Below are positions 22,728 through 35,500 of a DNA stretch of 64,000 nucleotides, piece by piece; position 1 is the first letter of the stretch, and each line of letters opens with the position of its first letter. Source of the stretch: Myoxocephalus aenaeus. Taxonomy: Eukaryota; Chordata; Actinopteri; Perciformes; Cottidae. The stretch lies in the NCBI GenBank assembly GCA_038501785.1, contig JBAMJR010000168.1, forward strand, positions 930,501-994,500. Reading direction: 5' to 3'. Position numbers and translations under genes: made by a program. A model generated the notes under the pieces. It did no database searches and was not told the origin of the DNA. It was given only the letters and a program-made list of their open reading frames with translations.

Positions 22728-23147
22728 AGCTGCGTTCACACCAAAAGCGTTGCGAATATTACCCGTGCCTGAAAGGGGGCGTGGCTTATCTCCGTAAAAA
22801 CAGTTACCGTTTCCTCCATCCACCATGGAAATAACCACTAGTTCTGCTTTATACTTGTTGTGTAAACTCCACATACGTGGGAACATCAAACTCCATGGTG
22901 TCTGGGTTCATAATATTATCCGTAGTCCCACAACAGCGTCTGAATGAAGCCGCTACTTCAGGACCAGCAGCAGTTTGGTTCAGCAACGGCAGGACGGGTG
23001 ATGATGGGCGGAGCTTCTCAACGCTGATTGGCTGACGCCACGCGAACTTTGAGGCGAATTAGTCGCGTTATTCGCGTCTGTGCATTGACTTTGCATGTAA
23101 TCTACTCGCACGTCAAATTCGCACCACGTTTGGTGTGAACGCAGCAT
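22728..23147. mobile_element. MITE with GCTGCGTTCACACCAAA ends, copy 1
   Basis: Left end GCTGCGTTCACACCAAA and right end TTTGGTGTGAACGCAGC form terminal inverted repeats. The interior resembles 24977-25302 in inverse orientation (both have a short frame reading NKYKAELVV.SMVDGG / NKYKAELVVILMVDGG). Located in the probable exoc3l1 3' UTR. Confidence 0.8.
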
Positions 23148-23585
23148 GAGGCTTCAGTGCGTTTGTGTCCGGTGAGCCAGCGACCGGACCAATTAGCAAT
23201 TAGCTACTGCAGCTAGCGGGCGTGGCTAGCTGTCGGGCTGTGACGACGACACAGAGGCCACCGTTGGTTCTCAGTGACGATGGCGGCTCCTGGGGAAGTT
23301 AGCGCAGATGCTGTAGCGGTTCCATGAGAACTGGAGAGTTTCTCTTCATTGAAAGAAGAGCAGAGAGCGGCACTGAAGGCTCTCTCTCCACGGAGAAGTG
23401 TTTGACAGATGTTTCGACCGATCAACTGGCAAGCTTCTCCGATGACCGCTTCCCCTGGCGGGTCAAGTTAGCGAGGCCCCGCCTCCTTCCTCTACCTCCC
23501 CGGCACACAAACGAAGATGGCTATGGCGGCGCCGGGCGGCTCCCGGTAATAACGGTTGCGTGTAAGCTGCAGGTTTCAGTCGCCG

Positions 23586-26500
23586 TCACGCACACTTGGC
23601 GGTGGGCAGACAGAAGGCCATGGTGGAGGCGGGCACCAGGATGTCGGGGAAGATGGGCCGGTACCCCGCGGGCAGAGGCGGGGCGCTCTGCTCCAGCAGG
23701 TCCAGCACCGCGCCCCGGTTTTCCCGGGAGACGTCGCCGCGGATGTCCAGCAGCACAGACACATGCTCTTCCCTGAGGGGACGTAGAAGAGCAAATGGTA
23801 GATAATAGCGTTGTGTTTTTGCTGAACACCATTAATATGAAGTCATTTTTTACTATTAGCATTGAGAAGCAGGGAGGTCAGATTACCCGATGTCGGGGTA
23901 TTTGGCTGCGAGTCCAGAAACCTCCAGAGTGAGCATGCCGGGGTCTTTCAGTCGGATGAAGTCAGCAAGGACGGATAGCAAGGACAGAGGATTCACTTCA
24001 GGGACTGAGCCTTCACCCTCCTGCAGACGGTACACACCAGTTTGATTTATAGAGTACCGGCAGACACTTCGTTATACAGGCAGGGTTCATACACATTCTG
24101 ACCAATGGATTTCATGACTTCTCCATGACTTTAAACCAAATGTCCATGAGCAAACATTTAGTGAAATCTGGGTGTAAACATGAAAAAGTGATAAAATGTA
24201 GTATTTAAACTAACAATGAGAATACAAAGCATACAGTAAACCTTAAATGACACAAATGAATGAGACAATAGTTTGATTAAAAGAATAAACATTTATATAG
24301 ATGCCTGTATGTATGCCTGCTTATATTTTGAGCGTCTTTCTTTTAAAAGCATATTAATTATTTCAAACTCAGCGTGAATGAACGTCATGAACACATGAAT
24401 ATAACACATTTACATGACTTTTACAACACTTTTGGGATTTTATTTTTTTCAAGGACTTTTCTAGGTCTGGAAATAACCATTTGAAAATTCCATGACTTTT
24501 CCAGGTTTTCCATGACCGTAAGAACCCTGCACAGTGTTATTGGTTAGTTTCGTGAAAAATAGTATTCTGTTTTAAAAAATAACACAGGATGCTAGTCCGT
24601 CCGCTGCTGCTATGACTTCCGATACTATGCACATGTTAAAGTGTATGTTCAAGTGCATTTTTCACACAGAAAACCACTACGGTGTATTCTACTTTATACT
24701 TTTTATCGCGACAGAAAGAAGCGGCTCCTGCTCACCAGGCCGTGAAGGATTTCTCTGAACCGCTGGTCGTCCTGAACCATCTGCTGGGCGAGCTGCCTCC
24801 TCTCCTCGGCGCTGCGGCACACCAGCCTCCTCTGCATCAGAGCCCTGACGTACTCCACCACCATCAACCACTGGGCCTCCTCCTGCAGGCGCTGCATGGC
24901 GAGCACACGGAGCACGCGGTTCAGAGCGAGGACGGTCCAGCAGCTCAAGTGAAGACAGAACATTACGCTGCACTGATGCTGCGTTCACACCAAACGTGTT
25001 GCGCATTTGACGCGCGAGTCGATTACATGTTAAGTCAAAGCACAGACGCGAATGAAGCAAAAAAGCGAACGGCGCTTCGCGAAAAATTGGATGATGGAGT
25101 TTGATGTTCCGACGTTTGTGGGACTTCCACAACAAGTATAAAGCAGAACTAGTGGTTATTTTAATGGTGGATGGCGGAAAAGGTAACTGTTTTTACGGAG
25201 TAAAGCCACGGAAAAGCCACTGCGAAAAAGCGAATGATGCGAATTTACCACATGAAGTCGAGCGAGTAAACTCAGGAGAAAAAGCCGGATGTGAACGCAG
25301 CATAAGTCTTTTGCAGCCTCGGATCATAGAGGTGGACGTAGTCGTCACCCATTGGTTGGTGCACTTCGGTTTTGAAGCCTATAGTTCATTCTTTTGGTCG
25401 TCGCCATCTTGGATTTTTGCAACCAATGAATGGAAGTGACTATTTTTGGACTGCGTGGCACCATGGTAGAAACACAGCGTACGGCTCTGGTAGAGACCTG
25501 TCCATCACAAGGTAGCCCTTGGTGATCGGGCCATAGACTTCTATACAACCAGAGGAGTTGCCCCCTGATGGACATTAGATAGAATGCAGGTTTAAGACAC
25601 TTCTGCATTGGCTTAACTTTTCAGAACCGGAGGTTGCCACCTACTCTATATATATTATTATATTGAAAATAGTCAAATGTAAAGATTCCATAACACAAAT
25701 ATTTGATTGGCTGCTGAAAATTCAAGAACTATTGATTTGCCTTCTAAAATAATTTCAGCTAACACAGGAGTTTTGACTTTGAGAAACTTTCATACATTTT
25801 AACTGTAGTGGGCATATATATATTTTTTTTAGGTATTCAATAAATAAATAATCTTATACCACATAATGTACATCAGTGGTTCTTAAACTGTGGGGCGCAG
25901 CCCTCTAGTGGGCCGCGGAGGTATTACAGGTGGGGCGCAGGGGGGAAATGCAGAATTTATTTATTTCAAGAACTTCACAAAAGTACACGGACATACAACG
26001 TCATTAATAAATACATGGAGAAATGCCTGTACTTTCGTAGAAATCTGTACGTTACGCCGTTAACAGATTACACATGTGCGACTCGCCGATACTTGGCTTT
26101 TTGCCAAAAGTAGATCTCCGTGAGGTCGGCTTTTCTGCTGTTGCGTCTCTTTAAAACAAAATACAGATCTCAGCTCAACATTGAGAAAGATTTGTAGAGG
26201 AAAGCAGCTCATTGCAGCCACTAATACTGATAAAACTTGTTGGCTCACACATCTGCACTCTTATGGTTGATCGTTATTATTATCTTGAAAAGATATTCAG
26301 TGCAAAACAGGTTAATTACACCCACAATAAGCGATTATTTTTGCAAAATATTAGTTATTTTTGGCACAGATAGAACTTTATTTGCGTTGTTCTAACAAAG
26401 TGATTTCACATTTTATTAGTTTTTGTCTGATGGAGCAATCTGGTTTACTTGAAAGTGATTGCAATTTTCTTTATTCTAATTTCTTTTAAAGCACGGATGG

Positions 26501-29500
26501 AGGAGTCACAAAAAGCTATTTAAAAAAAAGAAAAAGTTTGAGAACCGCTGATGTATTAACATTAGACACACATAAGAAGGTTCTTCAGCTGCTTCCGCAG
26601 AAGAACCTTTGGGCAATAAATAGTGCAACTAAAACAGCATCAGAGCAGAGCGCCAACCTGTCTGCAGGGCGGCCGCACGCGGCCGTGCAGCTCCAGGTGG
26701 CGCTCCAGGACGAGGCAGAGTTTGGGGGTGGGGTCTCCCTGGACCAGCCAGGGTCGGGTCAGCAGGCCTGGGAGGAGGGGCTGGAGGTCCTGCAGCAGCT
26801 GATCCATCACCAGGCGACACGCCCGTCTCACCGCCCGGTCCAGAGCTGCCAGGGGGTTCGGAGGAGTCCGAGAGAACCGTCCTGCCGAGCGGGACGACTG
26901 CTGCTTCTGCAGACTCTCTGTGGACTTCCTGTATCAACACAAGGGACGGCGAGGATTTGATTCAGGCCTTTATTTGTTGTTATGTTTGGCCAATTCTTGT
27001 GATCAGGGTTCATACACATTCTGACCAATGGGTTTCATGACTTTTCCATGGCTTTAAACCAAATTTCCATGACCAAACATTTAGTGAAATCTGGGTGTAA
27101 ACATGAAAAGGTGAGTAAATGTAGTATTTAAACTAACAATGAGAATACAAAGCATACAGTAAACCTTAAATGACACAAATGAATGAGACAATAGTTTGAT
27201 TAAAAGAATAAACATTTATATAGATGCCTGTATGTATGCCTGCTTATATTTTGAGCGTCTTTCTTTTAAAAGCATATTCATTATTTCAAACTCGGCGTAA
27301 ATGATAATTTTTACAATATCGCCTTGATATTCTTTGCTGACCTCAGAAAAACTGATCCTCCATTTTTTACAGTATGAAGTACCTCTTCTAGAGCACGGAA
27401 TCAAAGTTAACCTAGCAATCTATTCTGTGTGTCCAAAATTTGTCCAAACATTTGTGTAACAAAGCTTTGAAAGCGTTGTCTCACTTGAGGATGATGCAGT
27501 TGCTGATGGAGGCCAGCAGATAGTGGAGGTAGAACTTGTTTTTGATGTTGCTCGGATCCCTGCGGTGCTCCTTCCCAAATTCCACCAGAGCTTCTCGAAA
27601 CCTGTGAAGGAATGGGGGTGAATGAAAGGGTGAAAGTGGAGGCTGTCCCATGCCTGTTGGGTATACTGGGGGGAAAGGCTGACAGGCCTCAATGCCCACC
27701 TGTTTAGAAGGTTCTCCATCTCGTACAGTCCCATCTGTATTGTCTGATCTCGCAGAGACTCTCCGATCATCCGAGCCACCCGGGCGTTCTCCTCCAGCAT
27801 CTACCACAGTTCCACAAAAGCAGATACACATCAAACACATGTAAGTTATGTAGGTATTATACGGCCCATACTGCTGCTGCACCAACGTGAGGCAGGTAAG
27901 GCGATACTATGACGCTGAAAGGTAGTGAAATTGCTTCGGGGAGGTTGCAAAAGGAGAAGAAGGAAGACAAAGTTCACTCTTTTGGTCACGACCACAGCGT
28001 GAGACCAAAGACAACTCCAAAGCACTTAAGTGCAAACTGGAGGTCATGATCTAATACAACCAAAAGGAGGACTTTTCTAGAGATCTTTTCCAGGACATTT
28101 CCACTGATCATAGCTGGTACGACAGATACTAATAAGTACCTCTCTTTGGAAGTCGGATGTAAAAGACCAGCAGCCTGTGGCTATAACTTCTCCATGAAAA
28201 CATCTCTTTCATGATTAGAAATTATGAAAAATGTATTCCAAGTTAGAGACTGAGTGGAGAGATTATTAACGGACTCTCCATCAGTTGATCACACCATACA
28301 TTAATTAGCCCCTTTACCAGAAATATTTGTCTTTTTTCCGAGACATTTCCTGTCATGCAATGGGTCCATTTTACGTCAACAATGCAATGCTAGCAAAGCA
28401 AAAAATTTACCGTTAGCCGGTGTTTCGGGCTCCAGTTGATTGTTTTGACCCCTGGCTTCCCATTCATTATTCTAAAACTCTCTCGACACACAATTGAACC
28501 CATTTTTCCCGAGCCACAGTTAATCACAAACCTTAAAAACACTACAGGAAAAACAAGCTAGCATGGGGGTCACCTTTAGCAACTGAACCAAACATGATAA
28601 CCAATTTGATATTATTCAACCATTTAAAACCAGGCGGCAACGTTGGGTTCTGCCGAGTGAAGCCAGAGCAGAAGAGTCTTAAAACGTACATTCTCTCTAC
28701 TGACCACCAGGGGGCGACTCCTCTGGTTGTATAGAAGTATATGCTTCATGTGTTAAAGCTGCATTCTCTCTACTGACCAGCAGGGGGCGACTCCTTTGGT
28801 TGTATAGAAGTATATGCTTCATGTGTTAAAGCTGCATTCTCTCTACTGACCACCAGGGGGGCGACTCCTCTGGTTGTATAGACCAGAGGACACACCTTGT
28901 CTGGGCGTTGAGACACTTTGCCCAAAAGAGTTGCGTTCCACAACCCTCCAGTTTATGTGGGAGAGGACCAGAACCAGAACCAGAACCAGAACAAGAACCA
29001 GAACAAGAGTGTCCATTGGTCCAGCTGCATATGAAGGAAGAGATAAGCTGTATTCATCCTACTAGCAGGGTTCATACACATTCTGACCAATGGGTTTCAT
29101 GACTTTTCCATGACTTTAAACCAAATGTCCATGACCAAACATTTAGTGAAATCTGGGTGTAAACATGAAAAAGTGAGTAAATGTAGTATTTAAACTAACA
29201 ATGAGAATACAAAGCATACAGTAAACCTTAAATGACACAAATGAATGAGACAATAGTTTGATTAAAAGAATAAACATTTATATAGATGCCTGTATGTATG
29301 CCTGCTTATATTTTGAGCGTCTTTCTGTTAAAAGAATATTAATTATTTCAAACTCAGCGTAAATGAACGTCATGAACACATGAATATAACACATTTACAT
29401 GACTTTTACTAAACCTTTGGGATTTTATTTTTTTCAAGGACTTTTCCAGGCCTGGAAATAACCATTTGAAAATTCTAGGACTTTGCCAGGTTTTCCATGA

Positions 29501-32500
29501 GCGTAAGAACCCTGTACTGATGTCAAAAGAGGTTGATCAGGTTCAGAGTGTTATTATAGAAAGGTATTACCTGTGTGATGATCGTGGGCAGGCTGGTCTG
29601 GTAGAAACCTTCATGGTCGGTGTCTGGTTCCTGGTCTCTCTGCCAGTCTTGCAGCTCCACCTGTAGGGCTTTGTGCATCCACTCTGAGACGCTCTTCTGG
29701 AGCAGCAACAACATGGACACACACTGAATGCCACAACACTAGTTCCTCTACATGGACACACACTCAATGCCACAACACTAGTTCCTCTACATGGACACAC
29801 ACTGAATGCCACAACACTAGTTCCTCTACATGGCCGAGCTCTTTTATATGTCGCCTACCAACATTAACTTTCTATGTTACCAATTTTTCATTTAAAAAAG
29901 ATAATTGCTAAATAGATAATATCCAACAAATTCTTTGAAGATGAGATATAAGGGAGGTGTAGTCCTACGTACTTCCAGACGACGTCCTTCAGTTTCCAAA
30001 CCGGTGTACTAAAATAACCCAAACACGGCTTTGAAACAAAAGAAAAGAGCTTTTGTGGTCGGCTCACCCGAACACTCTGCACGTATTTGTTGTGCAGCTG
30101 CTCCAGACCCTCGGTGGAGATGAGCGGCCCGAGCTCCACTTTCTCCATCTCAGTCACCAGCTCCGGATGACCCATCATGTCTGGGCTGCCAAATCAACAC
30201 GGACACACTCTTTAAAACAATATAATGCTCTCCATGTATACATGTTATACACAAAAACTAAATAACATGAATAACAGACAGACAAAGTACATACAATGAA
30301 ATAGATAATGCAAATAGAGCGTGCAAAGAGAAGAATGCTAAAGCTGCTTACATTGAGAATAAATGGAGGTCCAGAGAAGTATTTATATATTGGAGATTAT
30401 AGGCTGCAATATCTTTCTGAAATTGGCAGATGAACCATATCCCTTTTTTTTTTTTTATAATGAGCCAGGCCGTAGTAGACGGTGGATCCAGGCAGCAGCT
30501 TCACTCCTCAGTGAGACCGGCTGGCAGAAGTGGAATGTCAAAGATGGCTTAAAGGGGCAGTGTAATAGAAAAGGCTTTTGTCTGATGTGTTAAAGGAAGA
30601 AAAAGCCCAGAATGCAGCTAATTTTGGACGAGAAAGACATATACGAGTATGACCCGCCAGTGACGAGCCACACCCATCATGCATCATGCATCAGGTGTTC
30701 CTGGAAACAACCCACTAAGCCCAGCTTCTGTAAAGATGAACCACACACTGAATGAAACTTAAACTTCATCCGTCACAACAAGATCAAGCTCTTTGTCCCA
30801 ATAACTCCTGACCCCGGCAAAAAGGGAGGCCGAGCCCCGAGAACGACATGCGATCACGTCATTGACATCATGACTGCGTGAGTAAGCGCCAGGAAAAATG
30901 AAAAAGTGGCAAATGAGCCCTCAAAGTATAAATCTGAGGAACGAGTAAAGCCTCCCTCTCTTCCTCCCTCTTTCCACAAAGTGAAAACTGAATGTGAATG
31001 AGAGGGATTATTACAGATGGACATGAGAAATGTTTCCAAAAGAAGAGAGCACAACTGGGCTTCAATGTCTTTGGGACAACAAGCCGTCAGAGGGAGGGAG
31101 AGGAGGACTGTCCTCCTTTAAATAAGTGAAGGACAGTTTTGGAAGAGTTCCACCAGCCAGGACCTTTTGAAATGGCAGCCCAGGAATAAAATAAAGGCTT
31201 TGGCAGCACTGCTCTACGTGCTCTTTGGTTCTTTGAGAGCGTTTTGTCTCGGATGCAAAGATTCTGAGCTTCAACACGGCTCACTGGCATCCAAAACGAG
31301 CATTTTACCTGGATGAGTTCTGAATTAAAAAGTAATTACGTCACATGATATTTAACAATATTTGGATTTTTCATTTTCCGTTTAGTAAAATGGTAATTTA
31401 GGGAAGGAGATAGGAGCTACAGGAGAGAACGTGTATATTGAATAATCTGTTCAGTAAGAGTCTTATCCTACGGAGCCAATGGGACGTTCAGGTTCACGTT
31501 GAACCGCTGGACAACAGGAAGTTCCACGAAAATCTGTTCATTTGCTTGGATGTGTTCAAAGACCTCCATCTCTCAAGTCACCTCAAACCAAATATACATA
31601 ATTCATGATTTAAATTTAGCGAAACATTACACAAACCGCCCCAAAAAACACACAACAGCTCACAAACCGACAGAAAGACAGATAATAACACAGTGTGCAG
31701 GTCGTGACCTCACCTGTTGTAGATGTGGAGCACCCAGTTCAGCACAGCAAAGATTTCTCCACTCTCCAGATCCCAGCTGCTGACCTATAGGCCACAAGCA
31801 CGTACACGTGTATTATGGGATGTTCACCAGTTTGAAACACAGTGGATTCAAGAGATTCAAGAGATTTTTAATGTCATATACACAGATAACAGGCAGTTAT
31901 TCTGTACAACGAAAAGCTTATTTTGCTGGGTCCTCCTAACACAGAATTACAATAATTACAATACATTGTGAACTAAGACAGGGTTCATACACATTGTGAC
32001 CAATGGGTTTCATGACTTTTCCATGACTTTAAACCAAATGTCCATGACCAAACATTTAGTGAAATCTGGGTGTAAACATGAAAAAGTGAGTGAATGTAGT
32101 ATTTAAACTAACAATGAGAATACAAAGCATACAGTAAACCTTAAATGACACAAATGAATGAGACAGTAGATAGACCCCTAGATATGCTGCTATAGGCCTA
32201 GACTGCTGGGGGACATCTTAGGATACACTGAGCTCCTCTTCTCTTCCTCTTTCACTCCTCCTCTCCTCTTCTTTCTCTCCATCTGGATAAACTATTGTCT
32301 CTTCAATGCACATTACTAACTCTACTTTATTTTTCAATGGATCCATGGCTGCCTGGAACCGGTCCTGCCTGCTGCCATGGCCCTGCTGATGGCCCCCCCC
32401 CACCCCCCCTCCTCTCTACCTCCTTCTGCTTCATGGATCGTGGATTATCTGGATCATGGACCATGCCTACTACTCATTATATGAATAATTTCTGTCATAT

Positions 32501-35500
32501 TCATTGAATGTGCTGTAACTACGCTATTCATTCTGGCCACATGACATCTGTGAAAGGGTTTTTACTATCTTTTTAGGGGAGTTTTTCCTGATCCGATGTG
32601 AGGTCCCGGGACAGGATGTTATGTGAACAGATTGTAAAGCCCTCCGAGGCAAACTTGTATTTGTGATGTTGGGCTATATAAAATAAACTGAATTGAATTG
32701 AACAATAGTTTGATTAAAAGAATAAACATTTATATAGATGCCTGTATGTATGCCTGCTTATATTTTGAGCGTCTTTCTTTTAAAAGCATATTAATTATTT
32801 CAAACTCAGCGTAAATGAACATCATGAACACATGAATATAACACATTTACATGACTTTTACAAAACTTTTGGGATTTTATTTTTTCCAAGGACTTTTCCA
32901 GGCCTGGAAATAACCATTTTAAAACTCCATGACTTTTCCAGGTTTTCCATGACCGTAAGAACCCTGCTATAATCGTAGAAACAAGAAACAACTATTGGGA
33001 GACTTGTCGTCCCCATAATGAGGAGTTGAACATGGCTTCTCTGGCGTCACTGACCTGTGCCAGGTGAGCGTGTAAACAGCGGTGGCCGGCCCTCAGGTAG
33101 GCGGCCGTCAGCCGGTAGTGCGGCGGGACGCAGTGCTCCAGCAGGTGGCGCACGGTGGCCAGGTCGGCCATGATGCCGTGCTGCAGGGCGGACAGGTGGC
33201 CCGCTAGACCCGGGCCGCGCGTGTGCAGGTAGGAAACGCTGCGAAACCGCGCCGAGACCGCCTCCTCCAGGACCTGACAAAGGAGAAAAAACGTACAATT
33301 AAACGTGGAAAAAAAAGAGACTTGGTGTTCGGATCAGCTGGGGTCCGACCTGGAAGAAGCAGGCCCTCCAGCAGCGAGGTCGTCCCGGGGGCAGCGGCCT
33401 GCCGGGGCCTCCGGTCGGCCCTCGCTCCTCCAGGAGTGCTCGGTCCAGGGCCTCCTCCCGCTCCACGATCCTCACCGCTGACACGAACGGCGTGGGGTTC
33501 TGCCGGGCCAGAGCCAGAGCGCTGCTCACCACCGCCCACAGCTCCTTGCCTGCAGTGACGGGAGGAGGGGATTATCACCCAAATGCTCAGTTCCTCTCCG
33601 CTCTGCAGCGATGGTTAGCTCATGTTTGGGCCCCAAATAGCTGCTACCTGTAGTCGAGGTTTAGCTCAATAATAGGTTCCCTGTGCACAACCAATCAGCA
33701 CACAGACGATGAGAGCGACTACTGACGCCGGGGTTGGCGAACTCATGCTGATGTCACTGCGAGTCCACTGTGCAAACGGGGAACTTTTGCTAACATGTTT
33801 GCAAACAACTTAATAAAAGGTGAAACTATGTCAGCGGTGGGTTATGAGCTCGCTCTGCTGCCCCCAAGTGGCCAAAAAGAAAGAACGCTCCTTTTAAGCA
33901 CGAAGCCACTGCTCTTTCTTCCCGTGTTCTAGTAGTATTTGGGCATGCTGGGTATTGAAATGTCCAGGAGCTTCCGCACTTCCTGTACGACGCGGTTTTA
34001 GAAATGTGGGCGGATCAGGAAGGCTTCATGACTTCAGAAAAAAGCTCCGGCCGTTTTGTGACCTTACAGGTACTAATAGGGGGTTTATCAGCATTATTTT
34101 TTAATAAATTCCCACACGCCCGTATGGTTATGAGGATGTGTCTGTTAGTGAAATCCGACATTGTTAAGGGATACTTATTGATGGTTTAGTGAAACCTTAC
34201 GGTCACCGCTGCTAGTTTCCGGAGTTTCTGTAAGTACTTAAACTTAACGGTTACTTTAATTTTTTTTTAACAATAGTTTTCTTCTCACAAGGATTACGGC
34301 CATTTAGAAATTGAAATGAAGTTAATCGGAGATAATTAAGGAAACGTTTAAAATAAATGTGCTTTTTCTTTTGTCCGAGAATAGGTGGGTTTCCAAAAAG
34401 TTAACTTTTCCCTAAGCTAGCAGCTCTTTGCAGGTGATCCGTCTGAACTTGCTCTCATGATTTAGATTTTAAAGGAGAAGACGGAACAATCGTCGGTTTG
34501 GTAACCCAATATCACACTTAGGTTGACATTATTCTGTTTCCTTCTGGTAATCAAGTCATAGTCATATAACGATATCACCATTCATTTCAATTGTATTCCC
34601 TACAACATAATTATGAACATCTTAAATGACTTTGACTCTTGTTGCAGTAATGGAAGGCCTTGTTTGAGTTAGTTTGCATCTTTACGCTGCTCCCTTACAG
34701 CTCTCTGACATCTCACTCACTAAGAACGTCAACATGTTCTTGTGTCCAACGTTCCCTCCAAGCTGGGAAGTAGAGGAACTGTTATATGATGTACATTAGT
34801 GAAAGCAATACCATCTTTTCAGCGGGTCCCGTTTTGCCCTCAGTGAGGGTTAGTATGCTATCTTACTTTAATGAAATAAAAGAATACTTTGTATATAATT
34901 ATCCAAATTAGACAAGCTTGTCAAATACTTTGAATATCGTATATAAACTTGGTTGTAATAAATTAGTCTAAAATGAGCAAAATTCAGATTTGAATAAGGG
35001 AAAGTCGAAACCAAAGAATAAGCAGAGTATTAAGTGCTAATAAATTCTGTTGATACAAGAAAGATTATATATTTATACAGAAATATAGGGCACGGAACTA
35101 CAAAAACACATTTGCTTGCTTTTGATTAGGTCAGATTTTGGTGTTATAATAAAAGAGTATAATGTGAGATGTGTAAATATCAGTCTATATGTTACTGGTA
35201 ATGAGTAAATGAAGAAGTGAATTATACAGTTTTTATAGCAGTATCTGCCATATGGGCTCCACAGTGTTCAAGGGGTTGATTAAACTGACATCCTGTGTAA
35301 ACTGTCCTCACCCAGGCAGTCCACCAGCTGCCCGACACCAGAGAAGTATTGGTCCACGAGCTGCTGGTCCTCTGCGCTGAGCGCGCTTCCTGCCGTCCCA
35401 GCAGCCCCGTGGAGCTGCCACAGGATGTCGTCCTGCCAGCGCTCCAGATCCATCAGCCGGGCGTGGGCCTCCAGGAGCCGGCGGGACTCCACCAGACGCT

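Noticed and set aside
23330..23410. Short frame LKEEQRAALKAL resembling the start of RecQ-like helicase sequences seen in some fish repeats
   Set aside because: Only about a dozen residues match from memory before a stop; too short to call a pseudogene or Helitron relic.
23324..23776. 150-codon plus-strand ORF over the end of exoc3l1
   Set aside because: It overlaps the last exoc3l1 exon on the opposite strand; the GC-rich composition keeps shadow frames open.
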